Shown: positions 8,753 through 17,993 of the stretch, in pieces
How positions within the stretch are numbered: the stretch's first letter is position 1
How the letters are laid out: the number at the start of each line of letters is the position of its first letter
NCBI RefSeq assembly: GCF_002079055.1
Contig: NC_047490.1
Span: forward strand, 930,001 to 994,000
Length of the DNA: 64,000 bases
Origin: Saccharomyces paradoxus
Taxonomy: Eukaryota > Ascomycota > Saccharomycetes > Saccharomycetales > Saccharomycetaceae
Direction of reading: 5' to 3'
Translations under genes and position numbers: made by a program
Notes under the pieces: model-generated
The model's database searches: none
Told to the model about the DNA's origin: nothing
What the model saw: the letters and a program-made list of their open reading frames with translations, nothing else

Positions 8753-10237
8753 TCACTTCTGTACGCAAGGACGTTTGACAGAGCTTTCTTCCTCTTTTGT
8801 CAATTTCCTCTTCAAGATATTAGTTAGCAGCTTTTCATCAGGTATAATTTTGTAATTCTTGTCGATGGATTTCTCACAAGCTCGCAGTGAATCTGCTTCG
8901 CTTTTCAAAACTCTCAGAGCCATAATATCTCTCAATTTTTCCTTTGTTAATGAGTTTCCCTCCGATGGTTGTTCAAAAAAAAGGCACTTTTTTAAGGGGT
9001 AATCGGCTAGGCGCTTCATAATGCAACGTTTCCATGTTGCACTGCAGTTTACAGTGGTGCGACCACCTTCTATCAATTGCAAACATTTCTTTACAATTCT
9101 CTCCACTTGCCTTTCCATTGATTTTATATCTAGTTTACATAAGTCTGGAATTTGGCAAAGAATTGTCAAGATTTGAACTAAACATATTGATTGGGGCAAC
9201 AACTCACCGTTTGAATAACAATCATATGAATTTAGTACTATCTCTTCACCCTCTAACAATTCTTGGATATTGGCGTTATTGCGTAGGATGTCCATGCAAC
9301 TTTCCAAAAATTTCTTACTCGTATTAAAAGTCTCTTTCAATACGTCAACTATGTTTTCAAGTAAAACTTCTCCAAAATCGTATTTGGAACCGTCCCATTC
9401 AACATACCCATATCTTCTTAATAGTTCGGAATTTGGATGTTCTCCATATATATTATACACCTGTTCATTCATCTCAATATCCCTCACGGCAATCATTTTT
9501 AAGGAATCAGAGTCGTACGTTAAATTAGCATTGCATTTGCTAGTGTCTGCATTCAACATATCAGCAAGTGGAATCATCGATTTCAAGTAACGCCCATTTT
9601 CAAGTTCTTCTTCACTGGTTTCATCTTCTTCATTTTCATTTGTATCCTGATCTCGTATTTCCAAATCAAAGGAATAACTCAATATAATACTTGCAATATA
9701 AGCGAAATTATCAAATCCAAAAGAAGTAGCTATGCATGAAAATTCTCCGCCAATTTGTTTGATGGATTTAATAATCCTTTCATGCATCTCTTTAGCTTCC
9801 TTTTTCCCTATTCTTTCAAGGACAAGTGATGGTTTCAAAAGTTGCAATTCCTTCTCATCCCAAAATATTAACGTGTTCATGTCGGTGGGCTTGTTCCAAA
9901 CTTTAAAGTAAGGCGCCCATTGGCTTTTCTCTTGCAAAACTTCCATCTCATAGAGTATACACATAATTAAACCTTCCCATGATCCGATTTCGTTCAAAAA
10001 TTTGTGCTTAAGAGAAGGGTGATCTGTTATTAATTGAGACGTTGTTATACTCAAAACTGAACTACGAGGTATTTTAAACAACGTTTCATCCTTCTTAATT
10101 TTTTGAGTAGCAACTATTGCACGGCCTTGATTATCGCAACAAAGATCTTTGATTTCAATCTTCGGAGATACTTCAATTTTAGCGATATTATTTAACCAAC
10201 AGACAAACCTTTCGGTATCTTTAGAAAAATTATCCAT
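8753..10237 (-). CDS. RKM4: Ribosomal protein lysine methyltransferase Rkm4
   Basis: Rkm4 is a SET-domain methyltransferase that monomethylates a lysine of ribosomal protein Rpl42 (eL42). From this start the protein is 494 residues, the S. cerevisiae length. The SET region spans about residues 25-275, with a NQGRA-type segment near the front, a SMIPLADMLNAD stretch where RuBisCO-LSMT-type SET proteins bind AdoMet, and a downstream tyrosine in NIYGEHPNSELLRRYGY. The C-terminal third is the helical substrate-binding domain of this class. An in-frame ATG lies 33 bases upstream at 10268-10270 and would add 11 residues; the inner ATG was chosen because it matches the family length. Confidence 0.9.
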   Translation of the reverse strand: MDNFSKDTERFVCWLNNIAKIEVSPKIEIKDLCCDNQGRAIVATQKIKKDETLFKIPRSSVLSITTSQLITDHPSLKHKFLNEIGSWEGLIMCILYEMEVLQEKSQWAPYFKVWNKPTDMNTLIFWDEKELQLLKPSLVLERIGKKEAKEMHERIIKSIKQIGGEFSCIATSFGFDNFAYIASIILSYSFDLEIRDQDTNENEEDETSEEELENGRYLKSMIPLADMLNADTSKCNANLTYDSDSLKMIAVRDIEMNEQVYNIYGEHPNSELLRRYGYVEWDGSKYDFGEVLLENIVDVLKETFNTSKKFLESCMDILRNNANIQELLEGEEIVLNSYDCYSNGELLPQSICLVQILTILCQIPDLCKLDIKSMERQVERIVKKCLQLIEGGRTTVNCSATWKRCIMKRLADYPLKKCLFFEQPSEGNSLTKEKLRDIMALRVLKSEADSLRACEKSIDKNYKIIPDEKLLTNILKRKLTKEEESSVKRPCVQK

Positions 10238-10568
10238 ATTGACAGAATCTCCCCGTTTGTCTACAGTCATATTGAGGTTATCATATTAAGCTTTTTTACA
10301 GAGGTATTGAAATTTTTCATCCTCGATGGAGAAATGACACATGAGAGTATTACCCGCAGAAAATCTCGAAGGTTAGCACTTGTACTAATATCAATGCTCT
10401 CACACCAATGGCTTCTTCGTATTGGTAGGTACTGACTTATGTAACATCCATCAGTTTATTTGGTATCAAAAGTCTTTTATTTTAATTCTCTATTTACAAA
10501 AAAAATGTATATATTTATGTATTTTCAAAGGAGGGGTTTTATCGAAATTTTATAAGCCGCCTGGTCAG

Positions 10569-13004
10569 TTACTTTTCAGTTTCCTCTTCAATGACTTCAC
10601 CCTCCTCATGGTTTGGTAGCACAACAAGCTTACCATCTTTAACTACTACTCTAACGGTTTCACCATTTCTAATTTGGCCCTTTAATAAGAAAGTTGCCAT
10701 GGAGTTCAAAATCTGCCTATGAATTAACCTATTTAAAGGCCTTGCACCATATAATTGGTCATACCCTTTGTCAGTTAGCCAATCCTTTGCTTCATCGGTT
10801 AAATCAATCTTCATTCTCTTTTCGGCCAAACGGTCCTGAATTTCTGCAATCCTAATATCAACAATTGACCTCAAAACCTTCTTTGATAATCTATTAAAGA
10901 CTAGAATATCGTCAATACGATTGATGAATTCAGGCGGATAAGATCTCTTCATTGCTTCGATAACTTTATTCTTGGTTGCGGTGTCAATCTTACCATCATC
11001 GCCCAACTTCGTGTCGTTTAACAAAATGTCCTGTCCAATATTTGAGGTCATCACAATGATCGTGTTACGGAAATCAACATGATGGCCCAGGGAATCGGTC
11101 AATTTGCCTTCGTCCAACACTTGCAACAGTAGTTTGGAAACATCAGGATGCGCTTTTTCGAATTCATCAAATAAAACGACAGCATATGGTTTTCTTCTGA
11201 CAGCCTCAGTCAATTGGCCACCAGACTCGCTTAAGACATAACCTGGAGGTGCACCGATTAAACGAGAGACAGTATGCTTCTCTTGGAATTCTGACATATC
11301 AAAACGAATCACATTTGATTCGTCATCAAACAGGAATTCAGCTAAAGCCTTGGTTAGTTCTGTCTTACCAGTACCCGTGGGTCCCAAGAACATAAAGCTG
11401 GCAATCGGTCTCTTTTCGCTGGTCAAACCTGCCCTTTGTAGACGTACAGCATCAGAAATGGCAGCAATGGCCTCATCTTGACCAACAACTCTTTCTTTTA
11501 AGGAATTTTCCATGTATAATAGGCGATCCTTGTCACCTTTCATCACCGTCTCTGTAGGAATACCGGTCATTTTGGCAACAACCTTAGAAATATCATCAGA
11601 GGTAACTGAATCATGCAGTAAGTTTACTTTATCTCCGTCCTTACTCTTTTCGCTTAAAGCTACCTTTTTCTCCAAGTCAGGAATCCTTGAATAGCGCAAT
11701 TCGGAGGCTTTAGTATAGTCTCCTTCCCTCTGGCATTTTTCTAGCTCAATTCTTGCTTGTTCCAAATTTGCCTTGGCATTTTTAATAGATTCAATTTCCG
11801 CTCTCTCAGCGTCCCATATTTTCGTTAATCTGCTTAGTTCATCATTCTTCATCTCTAAATCCTTTTCCAACGCTTCTCTCCTTTCGACAGAAACAGGATC
11901 GGTTTCTTTTTTTAATGATTCTAGTTCTATTTGTATTCTCATTATAGCGCGGTCCAATTTCTGTATTTCGTCTGGTTTTGATTCATGTTGTAAACGTAGA
12001 ACAGCACAAGCTTCATCGACTAGATCAATAGCTTTATCGGGTAAAAATCTGTCCGTTATATAACGATTCGAAAGAACTGCAGCAGAGACTAATGCTGTAT
12101 CAGTAATCCTTACACCATGGTGAACTTCGTACCTTTCCTTTAGACCTCTTAGTATGGAAATCGTATCGGAGACGCTTGGCTCATTCAATAAGATAGGCTG
12201 AAACCTTCTTGATAAAGCCGGATCTTTTTCAATGATTTTGAATTCATCTAGAGTAGTTGCAGAAATGCAACGCAACCCACGAGCCAGTTTGGGCTTTAAG
12301 ATGTTAGAAGCATCCATACTACCATCAGTCTTACCCAAGCCAAGCAGCATGTGAACTTCATCAATGAAAACAATAACTTTACCATTGGCCTTATCAATTT
12401 CTTCTAAAACTTTTTTTAAACGCTCTTCGAATTCCCCTCTATATTTAGCGCCTGCAATCAAAGATCCCAAATCTAAAGCTACTAGTTCTTTATCTTTCAG
12501 CGAGTCAGGAACCTCTCCAGCAACAATCCTTTGAGCTAACCCATCAATAAGGGCTGTTTTACCGACACCAGCCCGACCGATCAAGCATGGATTATTCTTT
12601 GTCCTTCTCGATAAGATTTGAATAGCTCTTGCGATTTCTTCGTCTCTGCCAATAACAGGATCTAGTTTACCGTCGCGTGCTAATTTTGTCAAGTTTGTAC
12701 CAAATTGTTCTAAAGCTGGCTTTTCTGGTTGCTGATTCGGGTCCATTCTCATTTGGACGTACGTTCTTCTGAAATTGGACAATTCATTCAAGCTCTTGAA
12801 GGCGAAGGTCAAAACAGCGGCCCCATTCAATCCATTCGTCTTTGAATCTATGGGAGATCTAGTAGCTGCTCGAGATCTTGCATTCAAACTATAAATAGTC
12901 CTTTTGCATTGTACAAAAGTGTATATTCGGGGCGCATTTCGCCTTATTAGTTGCGTTCTCTGTAAATATTTCTGTATTGGTGCCTGTTTAGCCTGTCTTA
13001 ACAT
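10569..13004 (-). CDS. HSP78: Mitochondrial ClpB-type disaggregase Hsp78
   Basis: Hsp78 is the mitochondrial-matrix Hsp100 AAA+ chaperone that, with Ssc1 and Mdj1, dissolves aggregates and protects respiratory function under heat. The 811 residues match S. cerevisiae. Visible: a basic Arg/Ser-rich presequence (about 1-85) without acidic residues near the start; Walker A of the first AAA domain at 143-150 (GRAGVGKT) with an FIDEVHML Walker B; a ClpB-type coiled-coil middle domain (about 355-465); and a second AAA domain with GPTGTGKT and a C-terminal D2-small domain. Unlike bacterial ClpB it lacks the N-terminal substrate domain, as expected. The presequence looks much less conserved than the body. 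The promoter has a strong HSE and STREs. Confidence 0.97.
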   Translation of the reverse strand: MLRQAKQAPIQKYLQRTQLIRRNAPRIYTFVQCKRTIYSLNARSRAATRSPIDSKTNGLNGAAVLTFAFKSLNELSNFRRTYVQMRMDPNQQPEKPALEQFGTNLTKLARDGKLDPVIGRDEEIARAIQILSRRTKNNPCLIGRAGVGKTALIDGLAQRIVAGEVPDSLKDKELVALDLGSLIAGAKYRGEFEERLKKVLEEIDKANGKVIVFIDEVHMLLGLGKTDGSMDASNILKPKLARGLRCISATTLDEFKIIEKDPALSRRFQPILLNEPSVSDTISILRGLKERYEVHHGVRITDTALVSAAVLSNRYITDRFLPDKAIDLVDEACAVLRLQHESKPDEIQKLDRAIMRIQIELESLKKETDPVSVERREALEKDLEMKNDELSRLTKIWDAERAEIESIKNAKANLEQARIELEKCQREGDYTKASELRYSRIPDLEKKVALSEKSKDGDKVNLLHDSVTSDDISKVVAKMTGIPTETVMKGDKDRLLYMENSLKERVVGQDEAIAAISDAVRLQRAGLTSEKRPIASFMFLGPTGTGKTELTKALAEFLFDDESNVIRFDMSEFQEKHTVSRLIGAPPGYVLSESGGQLTEAVRRKPYAVVLFDEFEKAHPDVSKLLLQVLDEGKLTDSLGHHVDFRNTIIVMTSNIGQDILLNDTKLGDDGKIDTATKNKVIEAMKRSYPPEFINRIDDILVFNRLSKKVLRSIVDIRIAEIQDRLAEKRMKIDLTDEAKDWLTDKGYDQLYGARPLNRLIHRQILNSMATFLLKGQIRNGETVRVVVKDGKLVVLPNHEEGEVIEEETEK

Positions 13005-13394
13005 ATTTAACCTTCAAAAAAAGTTCACTCGCTTGATTCAGGGCTCCTGACATAAGTAATAAAAGTTAATACCTTCATGCTTACATATGCATATATATAT
13101 GACAGTCAGTAACTAGGGGGGTTGATGAGCTTAGATACAATGAATCACAGGGGTTTATCCAAAAAAAAAAAAGTCCGTGCACCCCCTGTTGAAACGCGAT
13201 GCCATTAGGTGAACAAAGACTTCTAGAACATTCTGGAAAATAACAAATAATAACAAGAATAAATCTCACCTTAGTTTTCTGTTACATTAATTATTAAAAT
13301 CTTTAAGTGTGGTAAAACTTATATGCACTATAAGGTCAAAACAAAGGTTGATCTTCCAGTCCCAGGGATCAACGTTTGCTCCCTATTTATTGTG
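13005..13394 (-). promoter_or_regulatory. HSP78 promoter region
   Basis: These 390 bp lie between HSP78 and the 3' end of YAP6. Elements read from the sequence: TATA-like ATATATATAT at about 13090-13100; STREs at 13115-13119 (AGGGG), 13149-13153 (AGGGG) and 13193-13197 (CCCCT); an A-tract at about 13161-13172; and a four-unit heat-shock element at 13221-13238. This is a typical Hsf1 plus Msn2/4 stress promoter. Confidence 0.75.
13221..13238. promoter_or_regulatory. Heat-shock element, four alternating units
   Basis: TTCTAGAACATTCTGGAA is a perfect run of TTC/GAA units with two-base spacing (TTCnnGAAnnTTCnnGAA), the optimal Hsf1 trimer site. It lies 217 bp upstream of the HSP78 start. Confidence 0.88.
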
Positions 13395-14567
13395 TCACGT
13401 CGCACTATCTGAGTGACTCCTTACCATTTCTTCTAAAGATCTAATTTTTTTGATTAGTTGCTCTATTTCATCCCGTTGCTCTTGTTCCTTTCTTCTAGTA
13501 TTTTCAATGTCCTCGATCATTCGTATATATTCCGCGTGAAAGCGTTTATTCTCAAGTTTTAAATTTTCATTTTCGTTTCTTGACATATTGTGTTCATTTT
13601 TTATTATGCTGTTCTCACTCTTCAACATATTATTTTCGTTACATAGAACGTCATACTCACTTCTTAACATAGTAATTGCGTTCCTTATAGCTTCATGCTG
13701 AGCTATTAAAATGTTGTTGTCATTTCTCAATGAATCGTTTAATGATTTGAAGTAGTTATTTTCTGCTAATAAATCGTCGAATATCTTTGATTTTTGTTCT
13801 AGATTTTTAATGTATTTTTCTTTCCTTTGTCTAAATGCTTTTTGGGCCGTTCTATTTTGAGCAGCTCTTCTTGTATTTCTTAAGGTTTTTCCTGAATTAC
13901 TTACGAGTTGGACGTCTTTTTCTGTGGCAGGTTTGGTTACATTATCACTATCATCAGCTGAATTTTTAGCGCCACTAGCGCTATTTTTGAAAGGAGGGGG
14001 AGCGGAAATAACACTGGTATTACGAGATGGGAGGTTCGACAGTTGATCTTCCGCGACATATTCCTTATTCAAAGATATACTTTGGTTCGGAAGTCCGTTT
14101 GGCAAAGGAGGATTTACTTGATAAGGTGGGTAAGGTACAGAATAACTCTTGGGGGGGAATACAACGGAAGGTTGCATACTAACATGAGCATTTTGGGGTC
14201 TGCTATAAGAATCAGATTGTTTTCTTTCATTTGAATGCGGAGGGATAATGTAAGTTGGATGCATAGGACTTTGATGCATAGGACTTTGATGCATAGGACT
14301 TTGATGCATCGATCTATAATCCGACGGACCGGATAAATGTAATAGATTTGGCAAAGGAGGCTGGATAGGATTGTTGTTAACAGTGTTGTCGGTGTCACTA
14401 TTAGTTGTTGTAGAATTTATTCTATAAGGTAACTTTTGAGACGTGCTGGGCTGAGCGATTTGTGGAGAAGGATGTTCATTTAAATTTTTCTCAGAGGCAC
14501 TATAAGCAGTCATTGAGCTACTCCCCTGATTATACATATCAGGACGGATCGACGGAGGGTTTTGCAT
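13395..14567 (-). CDS. YAP6: Yap-family bZIP transcription factor Yap6
   Basis: Yap6 is a nuclear AP-1-like bZIP regulator linked to salt and osmotic stress, carbohydrate genes and Tup1-Cyc8 recruitment. The 390-residue product (S. cerevisiae about 383) has a Pro/Ser/Asn-rich N-terminal two thirds. A basic region at 231-251 carries the Yap-type NRTAQKAFRQRK signature, and a long leucine-zipper coiled coil runs to the C-terminus. In-frame tandem repetition encodes three copies of MHQSP at residues 87-101; from memory S. cerevisiae has one, which would account for the extra length. The gene has a 936 bp upstream region shared with the 3' end of SWM1. Confidence 0.95.
   Translation of the reverse strand: MQNPPSIRPDMYNQGSSSMTAYSASEKNLNEHPSPQIAQPSTSQKLPYRINSTTTNSDTDNTVNNNPIQPPLPNLLHLSGPSDYRSMHQSPMHQSPMHQSPMHPTYIIPPHSNERKQSDSYSRPQNAHVSMQPSVVFPPKSYSVPYPPYQVNPPLPNGLPNQSISLNKEYVAEDQLSNLPSRNTSVISAPPPFKNSASGAKNSADDSDNVTKPATEKDVQLVSNSGKTLRNTRRAAQNRTAQKAFRQRKEKYIKNLEQKSKIFDDLLAENNYFKSLNDSLRNDNNILIAQHEAIRNAITMLRSEYDVLCNENNMLKSENSIIKNEHNMSRNENENLKLENKRFHAEYIRMIEDIENTRRKEQEQRDEIEQLIKKIRSLEEMVRSHSDSAT
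14265..14309 (-). repeat. In-frame 15-bp tandem repeat inside YAP6
   Basis: Three near-identical 15-base units, followed by a partial fourth, encode MHQSP three times then MH. The unit is a multiple of three, so copy-number change keeps the reading frame. On the plus strand the units read GCATAGGACTTTGAT. Confidence 0.9.
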
Positions 14568-15503
14568 TTGTCCCTTAGCACTCTTCCGTATTCTGTTGTT
14601 TATTGAAATTTATAGATAAAAGTATAGGTTATCGGATTCACGATTGGTGGGGCAAAAAAACTCGGTGTTAGAGCTTGAGAAGAGATTGTGTTTAATATTG
14701 GTTTTGTAGTATTCTCCACAATCTCGCAGCTTGCATTGCTTCTTAAAGATAGTCTACTCTAGGTACTACAAGGCTTGATTAAGCTGTTTAAACAAAATAA
14801 ACAAAAAATATAGATTCTCCAAAAATTTAAAAAAGTAGAGAATAAAAAAAGAAATCAAAAGGAAAGGAAGCAGGGCCAAGAAATACTTAATTAGCGTTTC
14901 AAATGCAGCAAAAGCATAACAGAATGGAATCAAAGAGTATCAGAAAACATTAAAAAGTAATAATTTACATTTGCCTGCAAACGATTCGAAAAAGTTTTAC
15001 TCGCTTGCAGTAAAAATAAGTGCAAGACTATGTTTAAAATTACAAAGAAAGCGTAATCTCGAACAAAGTTTCTACCCTTCGGCATAATGCAAAGGGGCAT
15101 TAGCTAAAAAAAACAAAAATGAGTACGTTTTCTCCTAAATTCGCTATTACAATTCCGCAGATGCAGCAAGCAGCGAATAACTTTAACTTAAATGAAGTAC
15201 GGAAAATATTTAACATACTATAAATCAGCCCATATAAACACCGCCTATCCCCCGCCGAAAACTAGCCGAATCTAACCAAAGCGCTAAAAAGATTATGCCG
15301 GAAACAAACCGAGAAAAAAATGCCTTCCTCAAAAGTAAACAAGGCAATACAACCGTTCTGGGTGTTGTTTTGTTCCGTGGATTTTGCGCCACCATTTTCG
15401 CTGTAAAAAATTTCTCACACAATAGTCTAGTCCCAACGGCTGTGCATAGTACCCATACACCACAGTTTTCTGACAAATGATCAGCATATACGTCACGTTC
15501 TTC
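14568..15503. promoter_or_regulatory. YAP6 upstream region / SWM1 3' region
   Basis: There are 936 bp without a supported gene. The YAP6-proximal part is A-rich (about 14780-14900). A STRE AGGGG is at 15093-15097. Near SWM1, overlapping frames of 60-83 codons occur on both strands (15225-15480); I see no domain or codon bias in them and treat them as chance. The length fits a long-leader regulatory gene. Confidence 0.5.
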
Positions 15504-16016
15504 TCATCGTGACTGTGGGAGAGCCAGTTCGTGCCAACCATTATTTCTTGCGTACGCTAATTGTGTGATGCGCCTATCAAATATAGAACCAGTTATCGTT
15601 TCTTTTCTTGGCTCATTGGCACTGTCGTTCCTGGAATTAGTTCCCCCGTTTAAAGAATGATCGAATGCATGTCCGGCAAACGTCACTACTCCGTTACTCT
15701 CGAGCTCCATACCATTGAACAGATTCCAATCATCTTCGTCATGAAAAGAGTTCCAGTAGCGGTTGCTGTTCTGTTCATTTGTCATTGATGCCTTAGCTTG
15801 ACCGCTCTCGCGTACACTAGAGTTTCTTTCCCCATCTTGAGCAGCTCTTACCTCCCCCGCGTCGGTGCGGGTATTATCTTCCATAGCCATCGTAACATTT
15901 CCCACTTCGTCCGGAAGCGCCAGTATATCCTGATTCCATTCTGCATATAATATGTGATGCGGTGCTGATAAATGGCGGTATTGAAAATATGAATCTCGGT
16001 ACAAACTTGAACTCAT
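15504..16016 (-). CDS. SWM1: Anaphase-promoting complex subunit Swm1/Apc13
   Basis: Swm1 (Apc13) is a small nuclear subunit of the anaphase-promoting complex that stabilises the TPR subunits; it is needed for spore-wall maturation. Starting at the ATG at 16014-16016 gives 170 residues, the S. cerevisiae length. The open frame continues 26 codons upstream but only to a non-ATG codon. The N-terminal part (YRDSYFQYRHL, APHHILY) and the acidic DEDDWNLFNGMELE segment are the conserved Apc13-like parts; the middle is Ser/Asn-rich. A Ndt80-type MSE sits 74-82 bp upstream, which fits induction in sporulation. Confidence 0.93.
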   Translation of the reverse strand: MSSSLYRDSYFQYRHLSAPHHILYAEWNQDILALPDEVGNVTMAMEDNTRTDAGEVRAAQDGERNSSVRESGQAKASMTNEQNSNRYWNSFHDEDDWNLFNGMELESNGVVTFAGHAFDHSLNGGTNSRNDSANEPRKETITGSIFDRRITQLAYARNNGWHELALPQSR

Positions 16017-16089
16017 AACTTTGCTTCTTATATTTCGCTCTCCTCGCTTTGATATTATTCTCACTTTTCTCACGATACAGAGAGGCCAC

Positions 16090-16098
16090 GGCACAAAT
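16090..16098 (+). promoter_or_regulatory. Middle sporulation element upstream of SWM1
   Basis: GGCACAAAT fits the MSE consensus gNCRCAAAW bound by Ndt80. It lies 74-82 bp upstream of the SWM1 start, in the opposite orientation to the gene; MSEs work both ways. A single short motif, so moderate weight. Confidence 0.55.
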
Positions 16099-16304
16099 AT
16101 GATCCAAAGAACTTATTTTTTTGAGCCCATAATCCTGATAATCTGATAATTATCTTTTTCTACGATATCGATAGAGGTATCTTCACGATATTTCGAATCT
16201 TGAGCACTTTTTATACGTAGTACTTACATTCTAAGTATTTATAATAGAGTGAAAATTTATACGTAATTGATACAGCCAAACACATCACAGTACTATCTTA
16301 CACC

Positions 16305-17993
16305 TCAGAGAGAAGCGCAGAAAGCGGTAATTGTGATAACGAGTGCGCATATGCTCGTTTTCCAAGTCAAACTCATATTGTTGATTGATAATATTTGTGA
16401 ACTTGTTAGTTTATTAGAAACTGCAGCATTTTTACTCTTCCTAGAAGTCGTAGTAGAGGACAAAAGGGAAGTTGTCGTTCTCGGAAATGCTTGTGTTGAC
16501 AAAGAGGATGAAAACTCTTCTTCAATGGATCCATCTGCTTTAAAGTACGTATAGTTATCGAAAGGGGAAGGGAAAAGATCGGCTTCTTTCAACTTCAAAT
16601 AATCCCATTCTATGGCGTCTTCAGTCTTCCAATTCCAAAAAATCCATCCCGTTGTTTTTGACGAATAAGTGGCTAGCTGTGCTTCAATGAACTGTCTTAC
16701 GCGGTCACGGTAATCTTGTGTCCAATCGGCTAAGCGATTCTGGGAGATGCATGTGCCAACTGGCTTATCGTTTGTAGTAAACAACGTTGTGTTGTAGTAT
16801 GTTCCATCGTAACGTGCACCCACCCCGACACCATTTAGCCAGGTTGCGCAATCAGTAATGGCACCTGACCATTCTCCGACAACCGCGGGATGATAAGAAA
16901 GTTCTTTGTGGATGGAATCCCCATAGTTTATAATGTTTTCAATACGTGAAAATTGAGTTTCAGCCAATTGGTTATTGGTAAAGACTTCATAATGATGGTG
17001 GTCCACTAGTACATCTTGAGAGCTGTAATTTGCGCCTGTCAAATTAAAATAGTGATACGACACGTTCTGGTAGTTTGGGTTTAGTTCCAAGTTCCAATGA
17101 CCTATTCCTTGAAAAGCATCATGAATAACAAATGTGGTGTTATCACTCAAACTCTGATTCTTTTTGAACAAGTCAAATGCTTCGTAGTACATCTCCGTTA
17201 TGTTTGAGACGTTGATTTTACCACCAAGTGGCTCGTTGACGATTTGGAGACCCACTACAGGACTTTTGTCACCTTTATTTAAAAATGTTTGAAACATATC
17301 CTTCCAGACAGCCAATGTTAGCTCTTTAGTATTATTCAACCTTAACCAGCCTAGATCACCATATAGTATTCTTTCACCGGAATTATCGAACCCATTTTGG
17401 GATCCGGGAACGCCATGTAGATCTATCCATACGTTCAGCTCGTACTTTTGTGCCCAATCGAGAGCATTATTTAAATATTTCAATTGTAACCCATCACTTA
17501 CGTATGGATCATTGTAAGTTATGTTATCGATGTACAAGTTTCTATCATTATTTTGTTTCCATGCCCAATATCCAATAGGGATCCTAACTAAATTAAAACC
17601 GTTGGTTTTGATTTGTTCAAAATCATCCTCGGTGATCCAAGTTTTAAAGTGTTTATCCAATAAAGCTAGAGAGGTGTTATATCCTAAGGTTTTACAAAGA
17701 GTGAATTCGTCGATAATGGATATATTACTGGAAGTGTTTTGTTGTTTTGCCAGCAACGTAGCATTACGATACAACGATGGCGTAATATAAGGTTCTGTTA
17801 CTAACCAGCCTCCAATTGTAATACCTTTCACGGTGATAGTGTCGTTTGCATAGTAGGACGCGAATTTGTTTTGTAAAAAATTTAGTTCGAAAGGCGATAA
17901 CGATTTTTCTTTCTCTGTGGTATTAAGGCCTTGGGTGAATTTAGCCAGGCATAAAACTAGAAATGCGGAAAAAAAATACGATTTTAAAGGCAT
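16305..17993 (-). CDS. EXG2: GPI-anchored exo-1,3-beta-glucanase Exg2
   Basis: Exg2 is a cell-wall exo-1,3-beta-glucanase of glycoside hydrolase family 5. From the ATG at 17991-17993 the protein is 562 residues, the S. cerevisiae length; the six codons upstream in frame begin at a non-ATG. Visible: a signal peptide (about 1-22), a GH5 barrel with the acid/base glutamate in IVNEPLG (E254) and the nucleophile in VVGEWSG (E374), many N-glycosylation sequons, a Ser/Thr-rich stalk (about 500-540) and a hydrophobic C-terminal tail that is a GPI-attachment signal. Its 5' side faces a 1.8 kb gene-poor stretch. Confidence 0.96.
   Translation of the reverse strand: MPLKSYFFSAFLVLCLAKFTQGLNTTEKEKSLSPFELNFLQNKFASYYANDTITVKGITIGGWLVTEPYITPSLYRNATLLAKQQNTSSNISIIDEFTLCKTLGYNTSLALLDKHFKTWITEDDFEQIKTNGFNLVRIPIGYWAWKQNNDRNLYIDNITYNDPYVSDGLQLKYLNNALDWAQKYELNVWIDLHGVPGSQNGFDNSGERILYGDLGWLRLNNTKELTLAVWKDMFQTFLNKGDKSPVVGLQIVNEPLGGKINVSNITEMYYEAFDLFKKNQSLSDNTTFVIHDAFQGIGHWNLELNPNYQNVSYHYFNLTGANYSSQDVLVDHHHYEVFTNNQLAETQFSRIENIINYGDSIHKELSYHPAVVGEWSGAITDCATWLNGVGVGARYDGTYYNTTLFTTNDKPVGTCISQNRLADWTQDYRDRVRQFIEAQLATYSSKTTGWIFWNWKTEDAIEWDYLKLKEADLFPSPFDNYTYFKADGSIEEEFSSSLSTQAFPRTTTSLLSSTTTSRKSKNAAVSNKLTSSQILSINNMSLTWKTSICALVITITAFCASL

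Noticed and set aside
15225-15541. Overlapping 60-83 codon frames on both strands downstream of SWM1
   Set aside because: Frames overlap each other on opposite strands with no domain, no bias and no known gene; best explained as chance in a GC-balanced 3' region.
16267-16554. 95-codon plus-strand frame at the 3' end of EXG2
   Set aside because: Mostly antisense to the EXG2 Ser/Thr-rich stalk and GPI tail; no independent support.
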